From: Bruticola sp004554425
GTDB lineage: Bacteria > Vulcanimicrobiota > Xenobia > Xenobiales > Xenobiaceae
Direction of reading: 5' to 3'
Length of the DNA: 64,000 nt
Assembly: GCA_958366945.1 (NCBI GenBank)
Contig: CATXCY010000005.1
Location: forward strand, 1-64,000
Shown: positions 44,156 to 52,402 of the stretch, in pieces
Layout of the letters: the number at the start of each line of letters is the position of its first letter
How positions within the stretch are numbered: the first letter of the stretch is position 1
The notes under the pieces: generated by a model
What the model was told of the DNA's origin: nothing
What the model saw: the letters and a program-made list of their open reading frames with translations, nothing else
Database searches by the model: none
Translations under genes and position numbers: made by a program

Positions 44156-44335
44156 CTTCTTTGACATAATTTTTAAGATTGACATTTTTATCGCAATATG
44201 TCTGACTTTTTATTTTTTTATTGACTGACATAATGTCAGATATGTGTCAGATATTGACTGACAATTTTACATAAAAAAGAAGCTCGCTTCCGCATTCAGG
44301 AAGCGAGCTTCTTTTTTATGTGTCAGTCAGAATAG
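43985..44335. repeat. Island of CTGACA/TGTCAG motifs at 44 kb
   Basis: About nine cores lie in 350 bases, spanning the 3' end of the membrane-protein gene and the gap after it. They include a run at 44225-44262 with four in close succession (two direct, two inverted). None is the exact nine-base dyad, but several match eight of nine (TGTCAGATA twice, TGTCTGACT). Confidence 0.6.
44273..44317. terminator. Bidirectional terminator
   Basis: A perfect 19-bp stem whose core AAGCTCGCTTCC pairs with GGAAGCGAGCTT, a seven-base loop, and A/T tracts on both sides. It serves the convergent membrane-protein and M30-like protease genes. Confidence 0.92.
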
Positions 44336-44337
44336 AC

Positions 44338-45894
44338 TTAGAAGATTTTGGTAAGCAATCCATTTCTAAAGAAAGATAAACTGTACTTACTGGTACTAGG
44401 AGTTACCAAACCTACACCAACGTTATCTTCAGGAGCAGAATAGCTGATACTGTAGTAATTGTTGGACATAGACTTTACTTTGTACTGATTGCTCTTAGAA
44501 GTAACTGTAACGGGAACAGCTCTGCCGAGAGCGCTGGCCTCGTCAGCGCCATGCAAGTAGTTCTTATTTAAATCAATGCTCTTGTAGTTATATAAGGCAG
44601 GAGCGTTGTCTCTATTGCTCAGTAAGTTAGTCATACCGAAATCGTAATAGAGTTGACTGAACTCTGTGCCGGTCACATCTTCGATATTGTCAAAACTTAC
44701 ATTCGGAGAAGTAGCAATCTCGGTAATAGTGCTATCGCCGTAGCGATCAGTGATATATTTCATTAAAAGATAAGCCTGACCGTACTCTCCTAAAGCGTTG
44801 TTGAAAGACAACAGAGAGACCTTGCCGGGATTGGCGAGGTAAGCACTAGCTGTACTGAAAAGGTAAGAGTTGCTGGGAGCTTTAGTTTCTTCGTCTTCGG
44901 CTCTCATTCTGAAACCGCAGAAATCCTCTGCCAAGGTAGACTTACCTTCGTTGATGGTCGTATCTTCGTATTCTCCGGAAAACTCACCATCTAAGCACAC
45001 TTTCTGGTTGAAGTCACACATGTGCTGGAATTCGTGAGCGATAGTGGAATACAAGTCGGCGTCGGCGCAATTGCTATTCAGATAAAGAATTTCACCTTCG
45101 TTGCTGTACTTAGAATCTTTCTTGGAAAAAGCATCTTTAGGATCAAAGTAACCATAAAGATTCTTCTTCATGCTGCTGCACATCATGATGATGATTTTTT
45201 CTTCGCCGTCGCGACCGCCGTCTTTATTCCACTCTGTACCAAAGATACTACGAACTCGGTCACCGATAGCTTTAACTTCATCGTCACAAGGGTTGGCGTC
45301 ACCGAACATCTTGTCTATTTCAAAAGCTTTGGTTTCGTCAATGCAAGCTTCGTCGGTTTCAGGATCGACCTCAGCGAAAACTAAAACTGACTTAGTTTCG
45401 CTATTGTCAAGTATCTTACGGAAAGTGGCCTTAGTAGTAGTACCGCTGAAGTTGAAGTCGGCGTTAATTACAACATCTTCATCTTTGGCGGTATCAGTAT
45501 AGACGGTGTTGGGAGTGAAAGACTCTTTTCCCAAAACTTTAACATCGGTAGCTTTGGCTTTTAAAAGTTCGCTGGCTTCTTCGATGAGCTTGTGGGTGAG
45601 ACCATGAGGATCGGCGCCTTCTTCAGCTTCAAGCTTAGCTTCCGCTTCCGTCGTGGATGAAGTTTTGGCCGGAAGAGCGGAACTGGTTATGTAAATGTCA
45701 TCAGTAAAGCCCTTTTCGCTTTGGCCGTTACTAACCAGTAAAGTGGAGCTATCCGCAGCGGTGACTGTGCCCAGTTCATATTTTTTAGTTAAATTATCGG
45801 TGGGAGACCAGTTGTCATCATCAGAACAGCCAGCCATAGTTAAGCACAGCGCCGAACAGGCGATACCTAAAAGTAATTTTTCCGTTACTCGCAT
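44338..45894 (-). CDS. M30-like zinc metallopeptidase lipoprotein
   Basis: 518 aa. The signal peptide ends in MAGC, a lipobox, followed by an acidic spacer. A typical active site is present: TIAHEFQHMCDF (two zinc His and the catalytic Glu), then INEGKSTLAEDF about 27 residues later with a likely Glu ligand. This matches the M30 (hyicolysin-like) group of secreted neutral zinc proteases. The C-terminal domain is beta-rich. Unlike the tandem lipoproteins upstream, the HExxH is intact. It is probably anchored at the cell surface or in the periplasm. The Shine-Dalgarno GGAG is 12 bases away. Confidence 0.8.
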   Translation of the reverse strand: MRVTEKLLLGIACSALCLTMAGCSDDDNWSPTDNLTKKYELGTVTAADSSTLLVSNGQSEKGFTDDIYITSSALPAKTSSTTEAEAKLEAEEGADPHGLTHKLIEEASELLKAKATDVKVLGKESFTPNTVYTDTAKDEDVVINADFNFSGTTTKATFRKILDNSETKSVLVFAEVDPETDEACIDETKAFEIDKMFGDANPCDDEVKAIGDRVRSIFGTEWNKDGGRDGEEKIIIMMCSSMKKNLYGYFDPKDAFSKKDSKYSNEGEILYLNSNCADADLYSTIAHEFQHMCDFNQKVCLDGEFSGEYEDTTINEGKSTLAEDFCGFRMRAEDEETKAPSNSYLFSTASAYLANPGKVSLLSFNNALGEYGQAYLLMKYITDRYGDSTITEIATSPNVSFDNIEDVTGTEFSQLYYDFGMTNLLSNRDNAPALYNYKSIDLNKNYLHGADEASALGRAVPVTVTSKSNQYKVKSMSNNYYSISYSAPEDNVGVGLVTPSTSKYSLSFFRNGLLTKIF

Positions 45895-46015
45895 TACTAG
45901 AGTTGTCTCCTTAATTTGAGGTCTGCGACCATCAGCACAGAAGAAAAACCCGCCTGACCAGAGTTTACCGTTTCAATGGCGCAGCGCTATGTATATACGT
46001 TAGAATTATGGAGGA

Positions 46016-46398
46016 GAAAAACGTGAGACTGTAAGCCGGGTTCTGTATCTGCTTATAAAGCTGATGGCAGCCATTTATCTGTGAAACATGTTGCCATGTT
46101 CCTCTAGCGATCTTTTGAGAAGGGATCCGACGGGCCGCCGGGCGCTTAAGACGCTCCTTCTGCTGATCTTGCTCCAAGTGGGGTTTACCTGGCCAGCACG
46201 TCTCCGCACTGCCGGTGGGCTCTTACCCCGCCGTTGCACCCTTACCTGAACTTTCTTATGAAAGTTAGGCGGTCTAACATTTCTGTGGCACTTTCCTGAA
46301 GGTTGCCCCTACTGGACGTTATCCAGCACCCTGCCCTAGGGAGCCCGGACTTTCCTCAGGAGTTCTATAAAAACTCCCGCGGCTGCCCGTCTCACGTC
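46016..46398 (-). ncRNA. rnpB: RNase P RNA (bacterial type A)
   Basis: On the minus strand the conserved elements appear in order: GAGGAAAGTCCGGGCTCC, CAGGGTGCTGGATAACG, GGTAAGGGTGCAACGG, GGCCAGGTAAACCCC, and ACAGAACCCGGCTTACAG near the 3' end. P1 is formed by GTGAGAC near the 5' end and GTCTCAC at the 3' end. A T-rich tract follows. It is the catalytic RNA that works with RnpA. The flanks (45895-46015 and 46399-46520) hold no gene. Confidence 0.96.
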
Positions 46399-46520
46399 AA
46401 ACTCCAATTCTACAAACTCTGTGCCTGAGTTCCTTCTTTTTGTTTTACTTCCTGCCGCTTGAAGCATAACCTAAAGCGAAGCATGCATGTTTTGGTTCTA
46501 CATGGCATTCTCCACAAAAA

Positions 46521-46554
46521 AATACGCTTGAGATTTGAAAATCTCAAGCGTATT
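46521..46554 (-). terminator. Terminator after the BsuPI-domain gene
   Basis: A perfect 16-bp inverted repeat (AATACGCTTGAGATTT with AAATCTCAAGCGTATT) with a two-base centre. On the minus strand it is followed by seven T. Confidence 0.88.
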
Positions 46555-46587
46555 AATTATTACTACTATTTTGGCAATTGGTGTTTT

Positions 46588-47199
46588 TTAGGCTTCGGAA
46601 TTTTTCTCGCCAGTCACGATCTCGCCGGTTACAATGTAACGGCCTCCGTTTACCTTTTCACCGCTATTGTCGGTTTGATCCCATTTTACTGAGAAGACAC
46701 GCTCCTCGTTGGGCAGAATTGTAAGCACCTTTTGATTGCTGAAGTTTTTATTGGCCTTGGAATAGCGCCAAATTTCAATAGGTACTTTATCAAAAAAGAC
46801 ATTTACTTGCTGTTGCACCACAAAGTCTACTTTAGAATCTTTGGAAAAATCCAAAGTTTTGGGCAAACCAGTTGTATTGGTAATAGACATTGTTAAATAT
46901 ATGCCGTCTTTTTCACGGTCAGATATTTTCATGGTGTAGTAGAGGCCGTCTGAAGATTGGTTGGCTTCGTTGCCTACGGCACCGGCGCGTGAAACGATGG
47001 AATAGCGAACGAAAACCATAAAAGCAACAAACAGACAGGCTAAAACGATCATAACCAATTTAGCGTCTGCTTTGCTATCTTGAAGGTGGCGGCTGCTCTT
47101 GCGTACTCTGGCTACTGGAGCTGTCGTGTTGCTTAGTCCAACCGTTTGGGGATCAGACATAATATTCGTCACTTCTCCTACTGATTTTTGATTACTCAT
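46588..47199 (-). CDS. Membrane-anchored BsuPI-like domain protein
   Basis: 203 aa. A single transmembrane helix at about 47-66 follows a short cytosolic part. The C-terminal domain (KVPIEIWRYSKANKNFSNQKVLTI...ERVFSVKWDQTD...GRYIVTGEI) matches the BsuPI intracellular proteinase inhibitor fold. Here the domain is extracytoplasmic. The target is unknown; with a nearby secreted M30-type protease, inhibition of it is possible but speculative. Start uncertain: the first ATG or an ATG at codon 14, both with distant Shine-Dalgarno sequences. Confidence 0.7.
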   Translation of the reverse strand: MSNQKSVGEVTNIMSDPQTVGLSNTTAPVARVRKSSRHLQDSKADAKLVMIVLACLFVAFMVFVRYSIVSRAGAVGNEANQSSDGLYYTMKISDREKDGIYLTMSITNTTGLPKTLDFSKDSKVDFVVQQQVNVFFDKVPIEIWRYSKANKNFSNQKVLTILPNEERVFSVKWDQTDNSGEKVNGGRYIVTGEIVTGEKNSEA

Positions 47200-47290
47200 T
47201 TTTTACAAAAAAGACTCCGCTCGCAGCTCAGACTCAGTGTGACTGAGCATAATCTCACTGCTTAGTATTGTTCACCTATTGGGCGTTAGT

Positions 47291-47319
47291 TTGAAACATT
47301 CCTTTTCTTGTTGTACAAT
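47291..47319 (+). promoter_or_regulatory. Promoter upstream of the exported protein gene
   Basis: TTGAAA (47291-47296), a 17-base spacer and TACAAT (47314-47319). It implies a leader of about 160 bases before the ATG at 47487. Confidence 0.6.
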
Positions 47320-47486
47320 CGCAGCGAGGCGCTTTCCACTATTTTTATATGTTTTGCAACACAACTTGCTTATTTAGCTTTAACTTTGCAAAGTCTAAGC
47401 GTCTTAGAGCGAATTTTTTTAAGTTTAATATTGAGCAGGGAGCGAACGGCTTGCCCTTTTGCTGTTCCTGCGAGGGAGAAAAATTT

Positions 47487-48539
47487 ATGAACCGCTTTAT
47501 AGGTTTTATAATTTTGTTATTTTTTGCCTTGGCCCTCCCTGTGCTTGCCGATTTGGAGGGTATGGTTGTCAATGTAGCCCAAAGTGGCGAAATTACCGTC
47601 AATCGCGGTATCGCTGACAATGTCACTCCCGGGACACGCTGGTATATCTATCGCAATGGCTCTCCCAAAGCCGAAGTGGAAGCTGTTTTAGTCGATAATT
47701 ATACTACTACTGTTAGAGTCGTTTCCGGAAGTGGAGTGGCTGTAGGCGACAAAATTACCACTAAACCTTTTGCCGCTGCTCCTAAAGAAAAGAAAGAAAC
47801 AGCCAAAAACATAGAGAGCAACATACCCAAAAATCAATTAGATCCGCGCTTCAAAACTACTCGTCGAGTAAAAGAAGAGACTGCCGAAAGCACAGAAGGA
47901 CATTATAAAAAGGCTTTGTCTTCTTCTACTAAAAAGGCCAATTTTTCCGGTGGCATGAGTAAGCAAAGAAGAACTTCAATCAACCCTATGATGGCTTACA
48001 ACGTGTTTAGTGGTTTTACTACTTCCCATGGCGGTGGCATCGTCTGGCAAAACGCAGCCACGACTATCCCCGGCGAAATTGCTTATAACGCTACCATGAA
48101 GAACCAGAGCAAATACTGCAGCCTCGACGTGGAAGTTACTTGGTGGAGCGACAATCTTTTAGATGCTTACTCTGATATGATCGCTTTTAAGGAAGGACGC
48201 ACTAGTATGGAGCAGCGCCTTTCTATGCGCAATGGTCTTTATTCCCAGCGTGGCGCCGATAAGTTCTTAGTTTTTCATATAAAAATGAAGAACACTGGTA
48301 AAGCCAATGTCCAAGTTGAGCCTTTCCATTGGCATGCTTATTTGTTAGATGGACAAGGTAATAGATTAAAAGCCGAGCGTTACGATCAGATTTTGGATAG
48401 AACTTTAACTCCCGGACAAGAAACTGAAGGTAATATTTACTTCTCCAAGTATGACGCCTCTGGTCGCTGTTTAGCCGATAACAAAGTGACTTTGGTTTTG
48501 GAAGATATCCTTACTGAAAGAGCAACATTGAAGTTCTAG
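47487..48539 (+). CDS. Exported protein with FlgT_C-like N-terminal domain, unknown
   Basis: 350 aa from the ATG at 47487 (GGGAG eight bases upstream); the ORF opens further upstream but without a signal. A signal peptide is followed by a cut after LPVLA. Residues 22-85 (GMVVNVAQSGEITVNRG...GVAVGDKI) look like the small beta-barrel found in FlgT and related envelope proteins. The C-terminal 200 residues resemble a beta-sandwich (FLVFHIKMKNTGKANVQVEPFHW). Probably periplasmic. The role is unknown; the similarity is by pattern. Confidence 0.55.
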   Translation: MNRFIGFIILLFFALALPVLADLEGMVVNVAQSGEITVNRGIADNVTPGTRWYIYRNGSPKAEVEAVLVDNYTTTVRVVSGSGVAVGDKITTKPFAAAPKEKKETAKNIESNIPKNQLDPRFKTTRRVKEETAESTEGHYKKALSSSTKKANFSGGMSKQRRTSINPMMAYNVFSGFTTSHGGGIVWQNAATTIPGEIAYNATMKNQSKYCSLDVEVTWWSDNLLDAYSDMIAFKEGRTSMEQRLSMRNGLYSQRGADKFLVFHIKMKNTGKANVQVEPFHWHAYLLDGQGNRLKAERYDQILDRTLTPGQETEGNIYFSKYDASGRCLADNKVTLVLEDILTERATLKF

Positions 48540-48555
48540 TCTATTTTTATAAAGG

Positions 48556-48592
48556 GAAGCTGTTACCAATTTTGTGACAGCTTCTTTTTTTT
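48556..48592 (+). terminator. Terminator after the exported protein gene
   Basis: GAAGCTGTTAC pairs with GTGACAGCTTC (one G-T wobble), seven-base loop, followed by eight T. Confidence 0.85.
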
Positions 48593-48756
48593 ATTCATTT
48601 TGGCTTTTCATTGATCTGTGTTTTCTCACCATATGATTTGCGTTAGAATTAAACATATGTTTCCCTTTTTCACTTGAACTAAACATTTTAAAAAGGTAAA
48701 TTGATAGGCGGGGGATTAAGATTTTAACAAGATTATAAGTGTGGGAGAGTTGTACC

Positions 48757-49353
48757 ATGTCTTCTAAAGAGCATAAACACAATCATAACGCTGTTGAGCC
48801 AGACGTTAAAGCAGAGGCTGAGGGGGCTTCTGTTAAGGCTGAAGAGAACGCCGAACAAGTGGAAAATAAAGAATTAAAGCAGGAAGAAAACGCTCAAGAA
48901 CTTTTGGAAGCCAAGGATCAAGAGATAAATCGATTGCAAGAGCAACTTAAGCGTGTTACTGCTGATACCGAGAACTATCGCAAGCGTATGGATGCCAACT
49001 TTGAGCGTCGTGTTGATAGTGCTAAAGAGGATATCTTCCGCAAGCTTTTACCTATTATCGATCATTTGGAAATGGCTATTGAAGCTTCTCGTAAAGGCGG
49101 TACGGTTGAGTCTCTTTGCCAAGGCGTAGAATTAGTCCTTAAAGACGCTGTCAAGATGATGGAGAGCTATGCTGTTGTTCCTATCGAAGCGAAAGGTAAA
49201 GCCTTCGATCCAGCGTGTCACGAAGCTGTTATGATGGAAGAATCAGATGAGCTTCCCGATGAAACGGTGTCCAATGAATTTAAAAAGGGCTACAAAATAG
49301 GCGATAGAGTTTTGCGTCCCAGCATGGTTTGTGTAGCTCGTAGCACCAAGTAG
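48757..49353 (+). CDS. grpE: Nucleotide exchange factor GrpE
   Basis: 198 aa from the ATG at 48757, with GGAG nine bases upstream. An acidic N-terminus leads into a long coiled coil (EINRLQEQLKRVTADTENYRKR) and the GrpE head domain (AFDPACHEAVMMEES...DETVSNEFKKGYKIGDRVLRPSMV). It releases ADP from DnaK. dnaK itself is not in the window; grpE is followed directly by dnaJ. Confidence 0.94.
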   Translation: MSSKEHKHNHNAVEPDVKAEAEGASVKAEENAEQVENKELKQEENAQELLEAKDQEINRLQEQLKRVTADTENYRKRMDANFERRVDSAKEDIFRKLLPIIDHLEMAIEASRKGGTVESLCQGVELVLKDAVKMMESYAVVPIEAKGKAFDPACHEAVMMEESDELPDETVSNEFKKGYKIGDRVLRPSMVCVARSTK

Positions 49354-49415
49354 AGCTAGATCTTTTTTATCGTGAGTACAGCTTTTCCGCAGCCTTAAAT
49401 TAAGGGGTCAAAGCT

Positions 49416-50474
49416 ATGGATTATAAAGATTATTATAAAATTTTAGGTGTAGATCGTTCTGCTAGTCAGAAAGATATAAAATCGGCTTATCGTAAGCTCA
49501 CTAAGAAGTATCACCCTGATTTGAACCACGGCGATAAAGATGCAGAGCTTAAGTATCGTGATGTAAATGAAGCTTATGAAGTGTTGGGCGACCCTGACAA
49601 ACGTTCAAAGTATGATCAGTTTGGCGCTCAGTGGAAGTATGTCAAGGATGGCAAGACACCTCCTTACGGAGCTGGCGGCTACCAACAAGGTGGTTTCGAT
49701 TTCTCTGATATCTTCTCCCAATTTTCTCAGGGCAGCCAGGGAGGCGGTGCTCACTTTAGCTCGTCTTTTGGTGGTTCGGGATATTCTCCGTTCTTTGAAA
49801 TGCTCTTCAACAATATGGGAACTTCTGGAGGCTCTCGTCGCAGCAGTGCCGGGTTTGAAGGTTTTGGTGGAGGCGCTCGTCGCAGCGCACCAGCAAGCAA
49901 ACCTCTGGAGACTGAGCTTACTATTAGCTTAGCTGAAGCTTATAATGGCACAGTTAAATCGGTAACTATTGCTAAACCTGCCGCGTGTGCTTCATGCTCT
50001 GGAAGTGGATTCTTTAACGGTACTCCGTGCAGTATGTGTGGAGGTACCGGTAAAGTAAATGCTACTCACACTTTAGACGTAAAGGTGCCTGCTGGTGTTA
50101 CCAACGGCTCCAAAGTGAGAGTGCGTGGTGAAAACAGTGGCGGTGTTTGTGGCGATATCATGTTCAAAATTAATATTGCTCCGGATTCTGTCTACAAAGT
50201 AGAAGGACGCGATTTGCGCTGCGACTTGTGGGTTTCGCTTAGAGACGCTTTCTTGGGAGGGAGTTCCGATTTGAAGTTGCCTAATGGCAAGTCTATCTCT
50301 ATTAAAGTGGCTCCCAACACTCCTAATGGTAAAATGCTTCGCATGAGTGGTTTAGGATTACCTAATCCCAGAGGAGAAGCAGGCAATATTTTAGCTCGCC
50401 TTATGGTGAAATTGCCGGAAAATCTTACTGCAGAGCAGCTTACAGGGTTAGATTTGCTTTGTCCTGTGAAATAA
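49416..50474 (+). CDS. DnaJ-family co-chaperone with a single zinc centre
   Basis: 352 aa. The J domain with HPD is at 1-70, followed by a long Gly/Phe/Ser-rich region (about 75-150). Only two CxxCxGxG repeats are present (CASCSGSG and CSMCGGTG) instead of the four in DnaJ, so it can bind one zinc rather than two. The C-terminal substrate-binding beta domains follow (DVKVPAGVTNGSKVRVRGENSG). It is intermediate between DnaJ and CbpA types. It probably works with DnaK and the adjacent GrpE; another complete DnaJ may exist elsewhere. Confidence 0.88.
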   Translation: MDYKDYYKILGVDRSASQKDIKSAYRKLTKKYHPDLNHGDKDAELKYRDVNEAYEVLGDPDKRSKYDQFGAQWKYVKDGKTPPYGAGGYQQGGFDFSDIFSQFSQGSQGGGAHFSSSFGGSGYSPFFEMLFNNMGTSGGSRRSSAGFEGFGGGARRSAPASKPLETELTISLAEAYNGTVKSVTIAKPAACASCSGSGFFNGTPCSMCGGTGKVNATHTLDVKVPAGVTNGSKVRVRGENSGGVCGDIMFKINIAPDSVYKVEGRDLRCDLWVSLRDAFLGGSSDLKLPNGKSISIKVAPNTPNGKMLRMSGLGLPNPRGEAGNILARLMVKLPENLTAEQLTGLDLLCPVK

Positions 50475-50505
50475 AAGTGCGGCTGTAAGATAAATATATT
50501 ATGAA

Positions 50506-50543
50506 AGGAGCGATGCGGTTACGTTACGCATCGCCCCTTTTTT
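50506..50543 (+). terminator. Terminator after dnaJ
   Basis: GCGATGCG (50510-50517) pairs with CGCATCGC (50527-50534), nine-base loop, with G/C extension and a T-run. Confidence 0.85.
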
Positions 50544-50700
50544 ATTACTTCTTACTCTTCCATTTTTCAAAGAACTGTGGGAGCAATTTCGGCAGGGAGA
50601 AGGCTTTAGGCTGTGAAAAAGGAAGGCGTTTGAAATTAGGCGGGTGTTATGTTGTTCTTGTCACCTACGGCGCCCGACTGCGTCAATTGGGAAAGTGACG

Positions 50701-51480
50701 ATGGTATTATTTTTTGAGTACATTGGCAGAACGGTTCTGGGTGTTCTAGATTATCTCGGAGCCATATTTATGCTGCTAATGGAATGCCTGTCCGGCATAG
50801 CCAAAGGAGCTGTGAGATTCGGACTTGCTGTGCAGCAAATGGCCTTCCTTGGAGTAGATTCTTTAGTTATTGTTATCTTAACTACTACTTCAGCTGGTAT
50901 GGTCATTTCTTTGCAATTGGCTCATATCGCTGTGCAATATGGAGTCGTCAGCGTAGTCGGTGGTGGTGTAGCTATTGCTATGGCTCGTGAACTTGCTCCT
51001 ATGCTTACCGCTGTAGTGGTAGCTGGTCGGGCCGGTTCGGCGATTGCTGCCGAAATTGGTACTATGAAAGTTACCGAACAAATTTCTGCTTTAAAGTGCA
51101 TGGCTGTCAGTCCCGTTCGCTATTTGGTAGTGCCTAGGCTTATAGCTTTAGTGACTATGATGCCTCTCCTTACACTCTTTGCTTTAACTTTCGGCACTTT
51201 AGGCGGGGCTGTAATTGCTTATCAATCGGCTAATATCCCCTATGAAGTATTTTGGGACTCTATTCAGCGCCTTTTAGTTCTTTCCGATGTGAGCTATGGT
51301 TTGCTTAAAGGTGTGGTTTTTGGCTTTGAAGTAGCGCTGATCGCTTGCTACCAAGGACTTAATACAGGTAGAGGAGCAGCTGGGGTTGGTGCTTCGACTA
51401 CTTCCAGTGTGGTTTATGCCACTATATTTATTTTCATAAGTAACTACCTTATGTCGCTGTGGCTCTTCCCAGTGAGCTAA
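50701..51480 (+). CDS. mlaE: MlaE-type phospholipid ABC transporter permease
   Basis: 259 aa from the ATG at 50701. Five to six TM helices are present, with the conserved MARELAPMLTAVVVAGRAGSAIAAEIG block of the MlaE/YrbE family. It forms the transmembrane part of a lipid transporter linking the inner and outer membranes. mlaF starts 28 bases after its stop and mlaD follows; the order E-F-D differs from F-E-D in E. coli. Confidence 0.93.
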   Translation: MVLFFEYIGRTVLGVLDYLGAIFMLLMECLSGIAKGAVRFGLAVQQMAFLGVDSLVIVILTTTSAGMVISLQLAHIAVQYGVVSVVGGGVAIAMARELAPMLTAVVVAGRAGSAIAAEIGTMKVTEQISALKCMAVSPVRYLVVPRLIALVTMMPLLTLFALTFGTLGGAVIAYQSANIPYEVFWDSIQRLLVLSDVSYGLLKGVVFGFEVALIACYQGLNTGRGAAGVGASTTSSVVYATIFIFISNYLMSLWLFPVS

Positions 51481-51508
51481 CAATTGTCGGGAAAGAAAAA
51501 CTTGTAGT

Positions 51509-52360
51509 ATGGTAGATCTAGCAAAAAACAGTGCTGCTGAAAAGCAAAACGTGGTCAACGAACCTGCTATGGAAAATAGCGTTTTAGGGCCGCGCCGTCC
51601 TATGTCTGATCCGGCTATTTCCGTGCGCAATGTCTCTGTCTCATTTGGTGGTCGAGCTATTTTACGCAATGTCAGTTTTGATGTCCCCAGAGGCCATACT
51701 TTGGCTATTATGGGACTCTCAGGCGTTGGCAAAAGTACAACTTTGCGCTGTTTGGTCGGTTTGCAAAAGCCCGATGAGGGTGAAATATATATAGACGGCC
51801 AAAATGTTTTACAACTCAAACCTAAAGAATTTGATGAACTTCGCAAACGCATAGGCATGGTTTTTCAAATGCCTGCTCTGTTCGATTCGCTTAGTATCGG
51901 TGAAAATGTAGCTTTTGGCTTACGCGAGCATACGCGTCTTTCTGAACAAGAAATTCAGCGTATTGTGGCGGAAAAGTTGGCTATAGTCGATCTTCAGGGA
52001 ATGGCTCACCTTTATCCAAACCAACTTTCCGGAGGTATGCAAAAGAGGGCTAGCTTGGCTAGGACTATTGCTACCGATCCTGATGTTATTTTATACGATG
52101 AACCTACTACCGGATTAGATCCGATTTTGTCTATGGTTATCAACGAGCTTATTTGTGATTTGCAACGCCGTTTAAAAGCTACTTCGGTAGTAGTTACTCA
52201 CGATATTCGCGGTGCTTTAATGGTGGCTCATCAGATAGCTATGCTCAATAAAGGCGAGTTTACTTGGATGGGAACTCCAGAAGAGTTCCAATCTACCGAT
52301 GATCCCTTTGTTGTCCAATTCCGTGAAGGCCGGGTACAAGGGCCTATTAGGGTGCAGTAA
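51509..52360 (+). CDS. mlaF: MlaF-type ABC transporter ATPase
   Basis: 283 aa. Walker A GLSGVGKST, the Q-loop VFQMPALFDSL, signature LSGGMQKRASLARTI and Walker B VILYDEPTTGLDP are all intact. An N-terminal extension of about 30 residues precedes the ABC domain; internal ATGs near 51569 and 51602 could be the true start. It energises MlaE. The typical LFDSLSV-like loop is present. Confidence 0.93.
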   Translation: MVDLAKNSAAEKQNVVNEPAMENSVLGPRRPMSDPAISVRNVSVSFGGRAILRNVSFDVPRGHTLAIMGLSGVGKSTTLRCLVGLQKPDEGEIYIDGQNVLQLKPKEFDELRKRIGMVFQMPALFDSLSIGENVAFGLREHTRLSEQEIQRIVAEKLAIVDLQGMAHLYPNQLSGGMQKRASLARTIATDPDVILYDEPTTGLDPILSMVINELICDLQRRLKATSVVVTHDIRGALMVAHQIAMLNKGEFTWMGTPEEFQSTDDPFVVQFREGRVQGPIRVQ

Positions 52361-52402
52361 GAATGAAACTATTTCGTTTAACCAAAGCAATGGAGGGTGA
52401 AA

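Noticed and set aside
51274..51858. A 194-aa ORF antisense to mlaE/mlaF
   Set aside because: It spans two recognised genes on the other strand and has no motif of its own.
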